This document shows positions 1 through 9,224 of a stretch of 64,000 nucleotides of DNA, in pieces (within the stretch, counting starts at the first letter, position 1; the number at the start of each line of letters is the position of its first letter). The DNA lies in the NCBI RefSeq assembly GCF_012516435.1, contig NZ_CP051216.1:1428001-1492000 (forward strand), in the 5' to 3' direction. The DNA comes from Pseudodesulfovibrio sp. zrk46. GTDB taxonomy: Bacteria; Desulfobacterota; Desulfovibrionia; Desulfovibrionales; Desulfovibrionaceae. Below the pieces are notes generated by a model that was not told where the DNA came from, ran no database searches, and saw only the letters and a program-made list of their open reading frames with translations. Position numbers and translations under genes: made by a program.

Positions 1-10
1 AGGTGTAGCC

Positions 11-550
11 ATGAAATCCGTTCAAGCCGTACTTCTTGCCCTTGCTCTGCTGTTCACAGCTTCGGTCGCCCAGGCCGAAGGCGACAGCATCGTCTCGGAA
101 ATCCGAGGCGGTGTGTATGCCCATGACATCAGCTTCTGGAGTTTTCATCGTGAGAGCGGTGCGGACATCAATGCCGAAGTGCTCTTCACTTCGCCCGATA
201 TGCTTGAGGCCATCTGGGCGCCTCGTCCGCATGTGGGCGTGACGGTCAACACCAGCGGCGACACTTCCCATGCCTACACCGGGCTGACCTGGGAGTACTT
301 CCTGACCGATCGTTTCTTTGTGGACGGCAGTCTCGGTCTGTCCGCGCATAACGGCTATCTCAACACCAATAAAAGTGATCGCAAGTCTCTCGGCTCCCCG
401 GTGCTGTTCCGCGTCGGTGCTGCCGTTGGCGTGAATCTCACTGAAAAGGTCAACGTATCCGTGCAGTACGAGCACATGTCCAACGCCTACATTGCCAACC
501 CCAACGAGGGAATGGACAACGTCGGGCTGCGACTCGGTTATCGTTTCTAG
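11..550 (+). CDS. PagL-type lipid A 3-O-deacylase (acyloxyacyl hydrolase family)
   Basis: This 179-residue protein has a signal peptide ending near AQA-EG (about residue 22), followed by an outer-membrane barrel sequence that ends in Phe (LGYRF). Near the C-terminus the motif EHMSNA carries the His-x-Ser pair that is the catalytic core of PagL, which removes a 3-O-linked acyl chain from lipid A in the outer membrane. Length and architecture match PagL. The start has AGGTG a few bases upstream. A strong terminator follows directly, so it is probably the last or only gene of its unit. The family call is firm; lipid A activity in this host is inferred. Confidence 0.82.
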   Translation: MKSVQAVLLALALLFTASVAQAEGDSIVSEIRGGVYAHDISFWSFHRESGADINAEVLFTSPDMLEAIWAPRPHVGVTVNTSGDTSHAYTGLTWEYFLTDRFFVDGSLGLSAHNGYLNTNKSDRKSLGSPVLFRVGAAVGVNLTEKVNVSVQYEHMSNAYIANPNEGMDNVGLRLGYRF

Positions 551-573
551 GCACGACGATAGAAGATCAAAAG

Positions 574-608
574 AAAGCTCCCGGCTGCCAAGCAGTCGGG
601 AGCTTTTT
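574..608 (+). terminator. Intrinsic terminator after the PagL-type gene
   Basis: The 10-bp arms 574-583 and 597-606 (AAAGCTCCCG / CGGGAGCTTT) form a GC-rich stem with a short inner helix, followed by a T run on the plus strand. Confidence 0.85.
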
Positions 609-630
609 ATTTGGAAAAAGGGGAGGGGGA

Positions 631-674
631 GGAGAGGAGGTCGGCCTGCGGCCTCCGATTGTTAGGTGATTTCG
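631..674 (+). repeat. Dispersed intergenic repeat, copy 1
   Basis: Bases 631-655 match 42851-42875 in 24 of 25 positions. Bases 657-674 match the reverse complement of 11225-11242 exactly (18 bases). A hairpin-capable GCCTGCGGC core sits in the first half. Copies 1 and 3 lie a few bases downstream of an intrinsic terminator, and copy 2 just upstream of one. Together they look like one family of small intergenic repeats with variable flanks. Confidence 0.6.
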
Positions 675-737
675 TCTCCGACGGCTCAAGGCCGAGGGCC
701 TTAAGAATCCCATTTGCGCCTTCGGCGCGAGTAGGGG

Positions 738-926
738 CTATGAGGAGGGGATCATATTGGAGTAATCAGTCCCTTTCGGATGTCTTTTCTCGGGGGTGGA
801 ATGCTCCATCTCGATGACTTTCACCAACAAGTCCGCATTGGGACTGCCGGGGTCCATCAAACGCAGCAAAGTCAACGCGAAAAAGACCACGAGCAGGACG
901 ACAGGACCGATCAGGCAAAGAGTCAT
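738..926 (-). CDS. Small single-pass membrane protein
   Basis: The 62-residue frame opens with a hydrophobic segment (residues 2-21, TLCLIGPVVLLVVFFALTLL) and continues into a charged tail. A near-perfect SD, AAAGGAGGTG, lies five to six bases before the ATG on the minus strand, which is the main reason to accept it. I recognise no family. It points away from the PagL-type gene and has no obvious operon partner. A bitopic inner-membrane peptide with a cytoplasmic tail is the likeliest form; its function is unknown. Confidence 0.6.
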   Translation of the reverse strand: MTLCLIGPVVLLVVFFALTLLRLMDPGSPNADLLVKVIEMEHSTPEKRHPKGTDYSNMIPSS

Positions 927-1217
927 GGGACACCTCCTTTACCTAATCCAATCATACCATCGTTACCACCCCGTTACCAGTCGGTGACGCTTCCGTAAAA
1001 GTAACACAATGTTGCTCTATTTCTGCTTCTCTAAACGAATACCTGTTCACTAAGTAGAGTGCTTAAGCAAGTCTCCTCACCCGCGCGGATGCGCCACCAA
1101 AATGTTTAGGAAAAGGAGGGGATGGGGGTCTATCTCTGCTGTCGACATCTCTAAGACCGAACAAGTTCGGCCTAAGAGCTGACGCGGGGGAAGGGGAGGC
1201 ACGCCGCGCAGCGGCCA
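927..1217. other. Intergenic stretch upstream of the small membrane protein
   Basis: No gene is visible between the small membrane protein and the hcp terminator. The first part must hold the promoter of the minus-strand small gene. The rest contains a short inverted repeat around CCGAACAAGTTCGG near 1157-1170 and otherwise nothing recognisable. Confidence 0.5.
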
Positions 1218-1257
1218 CAAAAAAACCGCCCACCCCGATGAAAGTCGGGATGGGCGG
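1218..1257 (-). terminator. Intrinsic terminator after hcp
   Basis: On the minus strand CCGCCCATCCCGA pairs with TCGGGGTGGGCGG around a short loop, followed by a run of seven T. It lies just beyond the hcp stop codon. Confidence 0.85.
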
Positions 1258-1282
1258 AGTCTTGATTACGCTATCTTTCTAA

Positions 1283-2890
1283 TTAACCGAGGATTTCCTT
1301 GAGGTCTTCGTCGGGGGTGGAGATGGGAGCGATGTTGTAGTTTTCCACCAGGAAGTTCAGCACGTTGGGGGTGATGAATGCCGGGAGGCTGGGTCCGAGC
1401 TTGATGTTCTTGATGCCGAGGGCCAGCAGGGAGAGCAGGATGGCGACGGCCTTCTGCTCGTACCAGGACAGGACCAGGGACAGGGGCAGCTCGTTGACAT
1501 CGCATTCAAAGGCTTCGGCAAGGGCCAGAGCGATCTTGACTGCGGAGTAGGCATCGTTGCACTGACCGACGTCGAGGAGACGGGGGATGCCGCCGATGTT
1601 GCCGAGCTGCTTGTCGAAGAAGCGGAACTTACCACAGGCGAGGGTCAGGACCACGGTGTCTTCGGGGGTCTTCTCGACGAACTCGGTGTAGTAGTTGCGG
1701 CCGGGCTTGGCGCCGTCGCAACCGCCGACGAGGAAGAAGTGCTTGATGTTGCCTGCCTTGACGGCGTCGATGACGGTGCCGGCAACGGACATGACGGTGT
1801 TGCGGCCAAAACCGGTCATGACGGTACCCTTGTCGGTGTCCTCGGGGAAACCGGGCATGGCGAGGGCGCGCTCGATGACAGGAGTGAAATCGTCATTGGA
1901 GACGTGCACTGCGCCGGGCCAGCCGACCAGGCCGGTGGTGAAGATGTTCTCGATGTAGTTTTTGGGATCCTGAATGCAGTTGGTGGTCATCAGGATGGCA
2001 CCGGGGAACTCGGCGAATTCCTTCTTCTGGTTCTGCCATGCAGTGCCGTAGTGACCGGCGAGGTGCGGGTACTTCTTCAGTTCCGGGTAGGCGGTACAGG
2101 GCAGCATCTCACCGTGGGTGTAGATGTTGATGCCCTTGCCTTCGGTCTGCTTCAGCAGGGTGTGCAGATCTTTGAGATCGTGACCGGAAACGAGGATAGC
2201 CTTGCCTGCGGTGGCGCCGAGCTTGACTTCGGTGGGCTCGGGATGGCCGTAGGTGCCGGTGTTGGCGGCGTCGAGGAGCTCCATGGCGCGGATGTTGATG
2301 CGACCACATTCGAGGCCGGCTTCAACACACTGTTCCAGAGTCAGATCAGTGGACAAGGTGGCAGCGAGCAGGACCTGAATTTTGGCGTAGAGCTCGTTGT
2401 CTTCCTGGCCGAGGATGGCAGCGTGATCGGCGTAAGCGGCAACACCCTTGAGGCCGTAGGTCAGGGTCTGCTTGAGGGACTTGAGATCCTCATTGGGCTC
2501 GGGGTCGTTCTCGACACCGTACTGAGCACCCTGTGCGACCAGACCGGCGAGGTCGAGGGCCGGGGCCAGAACTGCGGGGCCGTCGAATTCGACGCCTGAA
2601 ACCTTGGCTTTCAGGGCATCGCGCTTGGCGACACATTCATTGATAAGAGTGACGAAGCGGGCGTCGTCAAAGTTGACGTTGGTCAGGGTGGAAAATACAG
2701 CCTTGACGGTGAAGCGGTTCACGTCGATGTCTTCGATGCCCTGCTCGCGGGCAGCAACGGCTACCTGGGACAGGCCCTTGGTGAGGTGCAGGAGCAGGTC
2801 CTGAAGAGCTGCAGTTGCATCGGTCTTTCCACAAACGCCTACTTTGGTGCAACCGCCCTTGGCGGTCTGTTCACACTGATAACAAAACAT
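1283..2890 (-). CDS. hcp: Hybrid cluster protein (hydroxylamine reductase family)
   Basis: This 535-residue protein begins MFCYQCEQTAKGGC, giving the CX2CX7CX5C cysteine pattern (C3, C6, C14, C20) that binds the N-terminal Fe-S cluster in Desulfovibrio-type Hcp. The remainder has the family's later cluster-ligand regions, including ACGKFRFFD and a VGQCNDAYSA stretch. Hcp is a cytoplasmic iron-sulfur-oxygen enzyme linked to nitrosative stress; it reduces NO to N2O and, in vitro, hydroxylamine to ammonia. Full length for the class. It is monocistronic, with a terminator downstream and a palindromic operator candidate about 75 bases upstream. No hcr reductase gene is adjacent. Confidence 0.97.
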   Translation of the reverse strand: MFCYQCEQTAKGGCTKVGVCGKTDATAALQDLLLHLTKGLSQVAVAAREQGIEDIDVNRFTVKAVFSTLTNVNFDDARFVTLINECVAKRDALKAKVSGVEFDGPAVLAPALDLAGLVAQGAQYGVENDPEPNEDLKSLKQTLTYGLKGVAAYADHAAILGQEDNELYAKIQVLLAATLSTDLTLEQCVEAGLECGRINIRAMELLDAANTGTYGHPEPTEVKLGATAGKAILVSGHDLKDLHTLLKQTEGKGINIYTHGEMLPCTAYPELKKYPHLAGHYGTAWQNQKKEFAEFPGAILMTTNCIQDPKNYIENIFTTGLVGWPGAVHVSNDDFTPVIERALAMPGFPEDTDKGTVMTGFGRNTVMSVAGTVIDAVKAGNIKHFFLVGGCDGAKPGRNYYTEFVEKTPEDTVVLTLACGKFRFFDKQLGNIGGIPRLLDVGQCNDAYSAVKIALALAEAFECDVNELPLSLVLSWYEQKAVAILLSLLALGIKNIKLGPSLPAFITPNVLNFLVENYNIAPISTPDEDLKEILG

Positions 2891-2963
2891 AGATTCACTC
2901 CTTGATGTTTTGGTGATTTCGATTCGGTGAAAACAGGTTTAGTCCAATCCTGAACCCGGTAGT

Positions 2964-2977
2964 ATGACTTGAGTCAA
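2964..2977 (-). promoter_or_regulatory. FNR/CRP-type operator candidate upstream of hcp
   Basis: The minus strand reads TTGAC-N4-GTCAT here, one base from a perfect TTGAC-N4-GTCAA palindrome, with the half-site spacing used by the CRP/FNR family. HcpR, a member of that family, controls hcp in Desulfovibrio, so it is the obvious candidate. The site is about 75 bases from the start codon. Confidence 0.5.
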
Positions 2978-3150
2978 AAAAGGGTGGAAAAAGATATTAT
3001 TTTTCCAAGAGAAGTGAATGATAAAAGGCGTATTTATGTTCTAACATGCTGATATAAAGCTGTAATTGCTCATATCAACTAAACGTCAGAAAAAAGAAAA
3101 AAAGATGGTCAGCATGTGAAAGGGAAGTATGTGGCTGCGTTTCCTATAGA
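2978..3150. other. Intergenic stretch between hcp and the EF-hand gene
   Basis: AT-rich and without a credible frame. It contains nested inverted repeats: TGATAT/ATATCA (3050-3055 and 3072-3077), and outside them ACATGCTGA/TCAGCATGT (3044-3052 and 3109-3117). No RNA family was recognised. Confidence 0.4.
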
Positions 3151-3151
3151 G

Positions 3152-3192
3152 AAAAAAGACGCGCATCTCTCTCGTCCCTGAGGGAGATGGCC
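3152..3192 (-). terminator. Intrinsic terminator after the EF-hand gene
   Basis: On the minus strand CATCTCCCTC pairs imperfectly with GAGAGAGATG around a short loop. GCGCGTC and a T run follow. Confidence 0.7.
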
Positions 3193-3248
3193 TCTTTTCG
3201 GGCATGCATCATGGTTTGTGGGGATACATGCCGCGACTGGGACGTGGG

Positions 3249-3998
3249 TTAGCTCATTTGCGCCTGGTAGGCCTGCATTGCCATGCGCTGGGTCATGGCA
3301 GAGACGTTGCCTTCACCTTCGTCCGGGAACAATGAACTCAAGCTGGAGTCTCCGTTCTGGAACGCCTGAAAGAGTTCGGACATGCTCACGACGCCGTCTT
3401 CATTCAGGTCGAGCACGTCGTAGTCCTCTTCGCTGTCGCTGCTGCTGGAGCTGCTGGATTCGGATGAGGCTGCGGCAGCCTGTTCCTGTGCGCCCGGAGG
3501 CGGTGCAGGCATGCCCTCGGCGGCCTTGCTCTCGATGTCAGCGGTCAATTCCTCGGCCGAGATGGACCCGTCGCCGTCTGTATCAATGGAATTGAAGATC
3601 TCTTCCGAGAGCGGGGTCTCGTCCAGAGTCAACAGCCCGTCGCCATCCGCGTCATCCTGATCGAAAATGGATGCTGCCATCTGGCTGGGGTCAATGCCCG
3701 CCATCTGCATGGTCAACTGGCCCATCAGATTCATTTCCTCTTTGCGTGATTCGGCGTCCGCGCTCAACTCTTCAGAAGAGATGAATCCGTCACCATCCGC
3801 ATCGATGGAGTTAAATCTGTCCTCATCCAGTGGGGTCTCCCCCAGGCTCAGTAGTCCGTCACCATCGGCATCGTCCTTGCTGACGATGAACTCGGCCATT
3901 TCGTCCGAGTCCATTTTCTGTCTGCCCGACATGCCGCCCATCTGCCCCATCCCGAAGCCCGCTGCCAGAGTCGAGCTGTCCAATGCTGAAATGCTCAT
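3249..3998 (-). CDS. Five-EF-hand calcium-binding protein
   Basis: From the chosen ATG (AAGGAG SD, start MSISALDSS) the protein has 249 residues. Five EF-hand loops are visible: DDADGDGLLSLGE, DADGDGFISSEE, DDADGDGLLTLDE, DTDGDGSISAEE and a more divergent DLNEDGVVSMSE, in two spaced pairs plus a single. A Ser-rich acidic linker precedes the last loop. There is no signal peptide, so it is cytoplasmic or leaves the cell by a leaderless route. The longest frame starts 18 codons earlier but lacks an SD. Calcium binding is strongly supported; its role (sensor, buffer, surface protein) is unknown. Confidence 0.8.
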   Translation of the reverse strand: MSISALDSSTLAAGFGMGQMGGMSGRQKMDSDEMAEFIVSKDDADGDGLLSLGETPLDEDRFNSIDADGDGFISSEELSADAESRKEEMNLMGQLTMQMAGIDPSQMAASIFDQDDADGDGLLTLDETPLSEEIFNSIDTDGDGSISAEELTADIESKAAEGMPAPPPGAQEQAAAASSESSSSSSSDSEEDYDVLDLNEDGVVSMSELFQAFQNGDSSLSSLFPDEGEGNVSAMTQRMAMQAYQAQMS

Positions 3999-4402
3999 AG
4001 TGCACTCCTTCTTGTTGGAGGTTGGCAAAACGGCAAGATTTGCCCGATGCAAATCACCACTGGTCGGCGAGCAAGCATTAAGCCCAATGGGGCCGGATTT
4101 ATATTAAGAATTATTAAGAAATATAAAGGGGTAAATGGCAGGTTTCAACTGCCTGTAATCGTGAAGGTTGTCAGGAGGGATTGTGTTCATTTGGGCTTGC
4201 GTTCTCCGTCTGCCAACTAGTGAAACAGGCCAAGGACGTGATCAAACCGGAGAATTTGTCCCGTGTAAGCGGGGTTTTTCCTGTTGTCTCTTCTTCTGAA
4301 CGTCACCATTTAGCCCCTTTATTAACGGGCGGGCTTTTGGTAAGGGTTTTCAATCTCTGTAAAACCGGGAGTTGCATGCATTATTGTCCCGTAAAGGGCG
4401 CG
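3999..4402. other. Divergent promoter region of the EF-hand gene and the hybrid kinase
   Basis: It serves genes pointing in opposite directions. Short inverted repeats are present (GGCAG/CTGCC near 4137-4153 and TTATATT/AATATAA near 4100-4126). An open frame from 4181 runs in phase into the kinase, but its 74 codons look non-coding and precede the real signal peptide. No riboswitch was recognised. Confidence 0.4.
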
Positions 4403-7400
4403 ATGAGGCGTCTTTGGTTCGCTCTATTGTTGGCGGCGACCATTCTGTGCCTGTGTGCCGGTCCCGGATGGGCTGCCAAACGTGCGTCTGCAGAGGTTTC
4501 CAAGAAGAAGCAGATCCTGCTGCTCAATTCCTATCATCAGAATTTCGCCTGGAACGAAGAGATCTTCACCGGCATCCTCGATGTGTTGCGTCCCAAGGAG
4601 ACCGGCATCGTGCTCCATGTAGAGAACATGGACACCAAGCGCGTGGCCTTCAACCACCGATACAGCGAACAACTCAGGGATGTCTTCGAGCACAAATACC
4701 GGAACATGCGTCTGGACCTGATCATGGTCACGGACAACAACGCCTTCGAGTTCATGCGGCGTTATCAAAAAGTGTTATTCCCGGGCGTGCCTGTCGTCTT
4801 CTGCGGTGTTAATTTCTATCGTCATGAACTCATTAAGGACTATCCGCTGTTCACAGGCGTGGCAGAAAATGTGGACGCAAGGGGTACGCTCTGGTGGGCA
4901 CTGAACCTTCACCCCGACACAAAGACGATCTACATCGTCAACGACCATACGCCGTCGGGCAAGGCCGTGGCTGAGACGATCAAGGAAAGCCTGCTCAACT
5001 TCGCGCCAGCCATTGATGTGCGATATGCTGCGAACAAGGACCTTGATGGTATTTTACGTGATGTCGATAAACTTCCTGAAGACAGCATCATTCTGTTCGG
5101 CATCTATTACCGCGACGTCAATGGACGGTACTACGATGCGGCCGAAGCTGTGGGGGCGCTCGCCCGACGTTCCAAACGACCGGTCTATGGCCTGATTGAC
5201 TTCGATCTCGGGCACGGCATCGTGGGCGGCATGCTCACCAGCGGCCGTTTTCAGGGACAGTCCATGGCCCAGATGGCTCTGCATGTTCTGGCCGGACGGC
5301 ATCCAAGGGATATCCCTGTCATTGAAGAGGGCATTTCCCAACCCATGTTCGACTACGAGGTGCTGAGACGCTTTGACATCAGCGTGAATTCGCTGCCTGA
5401 CGATAGCGAAATCATCAATCGTCCCACTTCGTTCTATACGGAAAACGAAACACTTATCTGGCTCGGGATGGCCTTCACCTCCATCCAGATGGTCATCATT
5501 CTGGTGCTCGTGGTCAATACTTCCCGCCGCAGACAGGCGGAAAAGGAACTGCGTCGCACGCATCAGTCCCTTGAAGAGCGTGTCCGTGATCGCACCAGCG
5601 AACTCAAGGAGTCGGAGGAGGCCCTGCGTACGGTTTTTGATGCCTCCCATGACTCCATTTTCATTCACGACGGTTCAGGCCAAATCCTCGACGCCAATGA
5701 GCGCATGCTCAAGATGTACCGCATCTCCCGTGATGAGTTGCGCGATCTGTCCATTGCCCGGGATATCTCCAGTCGACACAACGCCGTGTACCGCCTCTCC
5801 TCCCTCTGGCGGGCGGTTATCAAAGGGGAGCCGCAGTTCTTCGAGTGGAAGGCGCGACGCCCTCATGACGGCAGTGAGTTCGACGTCGAAGTCTATCTTA
5901 ATCGCATCGTGTTCCGCGGGCAGGAGGCCATTCTGGCCAACGTCCGTGACATTACCGTCCGCAAGGAGTCGGAGAACCGAATCCGCCAGTCCCTGTCCAA
6001 GTTTGAGGCTATTCTGGAGAACTCGCTGGTCGGTATTGCCATGACGCGTGGCCGCAAGCTGGCCACCATAAACCGGCGCGGGGCCGAGATTTTCGGCTAT
6101 CTGCCCGGCGAAGTCATAGGCAGCGACATGTCTCTGTTGTTTGATTCTCCTGATGCGGTGGAGCAGTTTATCAGGGTGTCTCGCGAGGCCCTTGAGGAGC
6201 GGGGCGATTTCAACTGCGAGCAGGAATTTCGCAATAAGGCCGGTGAGATGGTCTGGTGTCGCATGTACGCCAAGTCCGTGGACAGAGAGTCCCTGAAAAA
6301 GGGCGTTATCTGGGCCTGGGATGATGTTACGGATCATCGTCGTGCGCAGGAGGACCTTATCCACGCCCGTGAGGGGGCCGAGGCCGCCAACCGCGCCAAG
6401 AGTGAATTTCTGGCCGCCATGAGCCACGAAATCCGTACCCCCATGAACGCCATTGTGGGCATGACCGACATCACGTTGCAGACAGACCTGAATGACGATC
6501 AGCGGGACTATCTGAGGACGGTCCGTGATTCGGCCCAGCATCTGCTTTCCATCATCAACGATATCCTTGACCTGTCCAAGATCGAAGCCCAGAAGCTGGT
6601 GCTCGACAGGACCGATTTCGATCTGCCGTTCCACGTGCAGACCACCATCAAGGGACTGGTGATGCAGGGGCGGCAAAAGGGGCTGGATGTGGTGCTGGAC
6701 ATTGATGAGAAGGTCCCCCATTGCGTCAAGGGCGACCCGCTCTCCCTGCGTCAGGTGCTGGTCAATCTGGTGGGCAACGCCATCAAGTTCACCCACCGCG
6801 GCACCATCACCATCCGTGTGCGTCCCATCGTGCCGGAGATGGACCGCGACCCGTCCGACGACCGGGGCCTCGGTGTCCTGTTCGAGGTGGAGGATACCGG
6901 TATTGGCATCCCCAACGAGTTCATGGACTCCATCTTCCAGAGTTTTTCCCAGACCACCCGCGCCTTTGGCGGTACCGGGCTCGGTCTTGCCATCTGCAAG
7001 CAGCTCATCGGCCTCATGGGCGGAAAGATCAATGTCAGGAGCAAGGTGGGCAAGGGGTCCACGTTCATCTTCGACACCTGGTTCGAGCAGGGGCTGACCT
7101 GCGCGGCCCCCGTTGCCATTGAGAAGCAGATGCCCGAGGCGCCCCAGCGGCCCGTTCGGGTGCTGGTGGCCGAGGATAATGACGTCAACGTCATGGTCAC
7201 GACCCTGCGTCTGGAAGAGATGGGCTATACCTACACCGTGGCAGGCAACGGTCTGGAAGTCCTCGATATGCTCAAGCGCGAGCACTTTGATTTGGTGCTC
7301 ATGGATATTGAGATGCCTGTTCTGGACGGTATCTCCGCCACCAAGGCGATCCGTTCCGCAGTAAAGGGCGGCCCCATTCCCAATCCGGACATCCCCATTG

Positions 7401-7957
7401 TCGGCGTCACAGCCCACGCCCTCAAGGAATTTCGCGAGAAGAGTCTGGATGCGGGCATGGATGACTATGTGTCCAAACCCGTGGATTTCCATGAACTCGC
7501 CGTGATTATCACGAGGCTGGTGGGTGCCTCGCCGTTCCCGGTTGATCCAGATAGTGATGGAAGCGAGGCCGTAGTTAACCCTGAAGCGGTTCCTGCCATA
7601 GATCCCTCGACTGGTGTCACCGCCCACGGAGATTTACCGCCATGGACGCCGGAGAAGGCCATGGAGGATCTGGGTGTGGATCAGACCATGTTCAATGACT
7701 TTCTTGCTGCGGCCCGCCACGAGCTCTCCACCATGCTGGATGAGATTCGGCAGGCGGCAGGCTCCGGTGATCTGTCAATGGCTGCCGGATTGGCCCACAC
7801 CATCAAGTCCCTGTGCTCGTCTATCGGCGCGCAGGTGGCCGCACTGGCCGCAGCCGATCTGGAAGTGGCCTGTCGTGAGGAGCGGCAGGACGACATCCTG
7901 CTGAATAATTTGGAACAAGAGGTGCGACGGCTTCTGGATCTCATGGACGCAGTGTAG
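4403..7957 (+). CDS. Periplasmic-sensing hybrid histidine kinase (ABC-binding domain, 2 PAS, HisKA, HATPase, REC, Hpt)
   Basis: This membrane signalling protein has 1184 residues. A signal-like N-terminus ([18 protein letters not shown]) leads into a periplasmic ABC-substrate-binding-like domain (about 34-345) that opens [13 protein letters not shown]. One TM helix lies at about 350-372. Two PAS domains follow (about 406-520 and 532-650), then HisKA with H675 (MSHEIRTP), HATPase (about 773-896, DTGIGIP and GTGLGLA), REC (about 918-1040, acceptor D968 in LVLMDIEMP) and Hpt (about 1093-1184, H1132 in AHTIKSLC). A complete phosphorelay is therefore in one chain. No output regulator is adjacent. 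The ligand is unknown; small organic molecules are typical for this sensor type. Confidence 0.9.
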   Translation: MRRLWFALLLAATILCLCAGPGWAAKRASAEVSKKKQILLLNSYHQNFAWNEEIFTGILDVLRPKETGIVLHVENMDTKRVAFNHRYSEQLRDVFEHKYRNMRLDLIMVTDNNAFEFMRRYQKVLFPGVPVVFCGVNFYRHELIKDYPLFTGVAENVDARGTLWWALNLHPDTKTIYIVNDHTPSGKAVAETIKESLLNFAPAIDVRYAANKDLDGILRDVDKLPEDSIILFGIYYRDVNGRYYDAAEAVGALARRSKRPVYGLIDFDLGHGIVGGMLTSGRFQGQSMAQMALHVLAGRHPRDIPVIEEGISQPMFDYEVLRRFDISVNSLPDDSEIINRPTSFYTENETLIWLGMAFTSIQMVIILVLVVNTSRRRQAEKELRRTHQSLEERVRDRTSELKESEEALRTVFDASHDSIFIHDGSGQILDANERMLKMYRISRDELRDLSIARDISSRHNAVYRLSSLWRAVIKGEPQFFEWKARRPHDGSEFDVEVYLNRIVFRGQEAILANVRDITVRKESENRIRQSLSKFEAILENSLVGIAMTRGRKLATINRRGAEIFGYLPGEVIGSDMSLLFDSPDAVEQFIRVSREALEERGDFNCEQEFRNKAGEMVWCRMYAKSVDRESLKKGVIWAWDDVTDHRRAQEDLIHAREGAEAANRAKSEFLAAMSHEIRTPMNAIVGMTDITLQTDLNDDQRDYLRTVRDSAQHLLSIINDILDLSKIEAQKLVLDRTDFDLPFHVQTTIKGLVMQGRQKGLDVVLDIDEKVPHCVKGDPLSLRQVLVNLVGNAIKFTHRGTITIRVRPIVPEMDRDPSDDRGLGVLFEVEDTGIGIPNEFMDSIFQSFSQTTRAFGGTGLGLAICKQLIGLMGGKINVRSKVGKGSTFIFDTWFEQGLTCAAPVAIEKQMPEAPQRPVRVLVAEDNDVNVMVTTLRLEEMGYTYTVAGNGLEVLDMLKREHFDLVLMDIEMPVLDGISATKAIRSAVKGGPIPNPDIPIVGVTAHALKEFREKSLDAGMDDYVSKPVDFHELAVIITRLVGASPFPVDPDSDGSEAVVNPEAVPAIDPSTGVTAHGDLPPWTPEKAMEDLGVDQTMFNDFLAAARHELSTMLDEIRQAAGSGDLSMAAGLAHTIKSLCSSIGAQVAALAAADLEVACREERQDDILLNNLEQEVRRLLDLMDAV

Positions 7958-8054
7958 AGAAAATTATTATAATGGGTTGTACAATCTTTTCTCCTTGGGA
8001 TAACGTCACTTATACGTCAAAAATCCATGTCCTGGGGAGAGGGGGGATATCATC

Positions 8055-9224
8055 ATGAGTGAATATGATGTGAGTGCACTCAGAAAATTCGTTGCACCCG
8101 AGTTTGTCTTCGGCGCTGGAGCAGGCAGTCTTACCGGACAGTTTGCCGCCAACCTTTCCATCCACAAGGCGTTGGTGGTCTCCGGGCCGGTCCTTGAGAA
8201 CATTGGCACCCCGGGACAGGTTATCGACAGCCTTTCCGAAGCAGGAATCCGCAGCGAGCTGTTTGTCGACGTCTCTCCCAACCCTCGCGATCATGAAGTC
8301 ATGGCTGGTGCCGAAATATACAAGGAGACCAACTGCGACGCCATTGTGGCCGTGGGCGGCGGTTCGCCCATGGACTGCGCCAAGGCCATCGGCATCGTCT
8401 GCACGAACCACCAGCACGTGCTCGAATTTGAGGGCGTGGATAATGTTTCCAACCCCGGTCCGCCGCTGCTTTGCGTCCCCACTACGGCTGGAACCGCTGC
8501 TGATATTTCCCAGTTCTGCATCATCAACAACACGCAGCGCAAAGTGAAGATCGCCATCGTGTCCAAGACCATGGTGCCGGACGTGGCACTGATCGATCCG
8601 CTGCTGACCATGACCATGGGCGCGGAGCTCACCGCCTACACCGGGCTTGATGCCCTGACCCATGCGGTGGAAGCATATGTCTCCAACGCCAGTTCCCCCA
8701 TCACCGATCTCAACGCCCTTGAGGCGGTCTGGCTGATACACAAGCACCTTCTGCGCGCTGTGGAAGAGCCGAATAACGTAGAAGCCCGTACCGGCATGAT
8801 GCTCGCTTCCACCTACGCCGGGCTTGCGTTTTCCAACGCCATCCTTGGTGCGGTCCACGCCATGGCGCACAGCCTCGGCGGTCTGTTGGACCTGCCGCAC
8901 GGCCTGTGCAATGCCATTTTGCTGGACCATGTGATGGACTTTAATCTCGATGCCGACCCGGAGCGGTTCCGCAAGCTGGGCAACGCGCTGGGTGCTTCCA
9001 TTCCTCAAGGCGCGCCAATTGATGAAGTGCGAGAGCAGGCCTTGGGCGCTGTGCGCAAGCTCAAGAAGGCTGTGGGCGTTGAGGACAATCTCTGCGAACT
9101 GGGCATGACCAAGGACGACCTTTTGCCCCTGGCGGAGAACGCGCTGGCCGATGCCTGTATGCTCACCAACCCAAAGCAGCCTACGGCGGACGAGGTTATC
9201 GGCATTTATGAAGAGGCGTGTTGA
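8055..9224 (+). CDS. ercA: ErcA-like iron-containing alcohol dehydrogenase, probably regulatory
   Basis: A 389-residue group III alcohol dehydrogenase. It has the NAD-binding GGGSPMDCAKA region and the iron ligands of the family: Asp and His in DALTHAVE, His in HAMAHSLGG and His in LPHGLCNA. The next gene is a PAS histidine kinase overlapping it by 17 bases. That pairing is the hallmark of ErcA, an ADH-like protein of the ethanol-response network described in Pseudomonas. All metal ligands are present, so it may also be an active dehydrogenase for short alcohols. A purine-rich GGAGAGGGGGG lies upstream of the ATG. Confidence 0.82.
   Translation: MSEYDVSALRKFVAPEFVFGAGAGSLTGQFAANLSIHKALVVSGPVLENIGTPGQVIDSLSEAGIRSELFVDVSPNPRDHEVMAGAEIYKETNCDAIVAVGGGSPMDCAKAIGIVCTNHQHVLEFEGVDNVSNPGPPLLCVPTTAGTAADISQFCIINNTQRKVKIAIVSKTMVPDVALIDPLLTMTMGAELTAYTGLDALTHAVEAYVSNASSPITDLNALEAVWLIHKHLLRAVEEPNNVEARTGMMLASTYAGLAFSNAILGAVHAMAHSLGGLLDLPHGLCNAILLDHVMDFNLDADPERFRKLGNALGASIPQGAPIDEVREQALGAVRKLKKAVGVEDNLCELGMTKDDLLPLAENALADACMLTNPKQPTADEVIGIYEEAC

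Noticed and set aside
4181..4402. 74-codon N-terminal extension of the hybrid kinase
   Set aside because: It places a long non-hydrophobic stretch before a clear signal peptide that begins at 4403.
3999..4402. A c-di-GMP riboswitch upstream of the hybrid kinase
   Set aside because: The conserved core of known c-di-GMP riboswitches could not be found; only short unrelated stems are present.
5675..7627. 650-residue open frame on the minus strand
   Set aside because: It lies entirely antisense to the hybrid kinase, whose domains are unmistakable. Long antisense frames are common in GC-rich genes, and this one shows no family motif.
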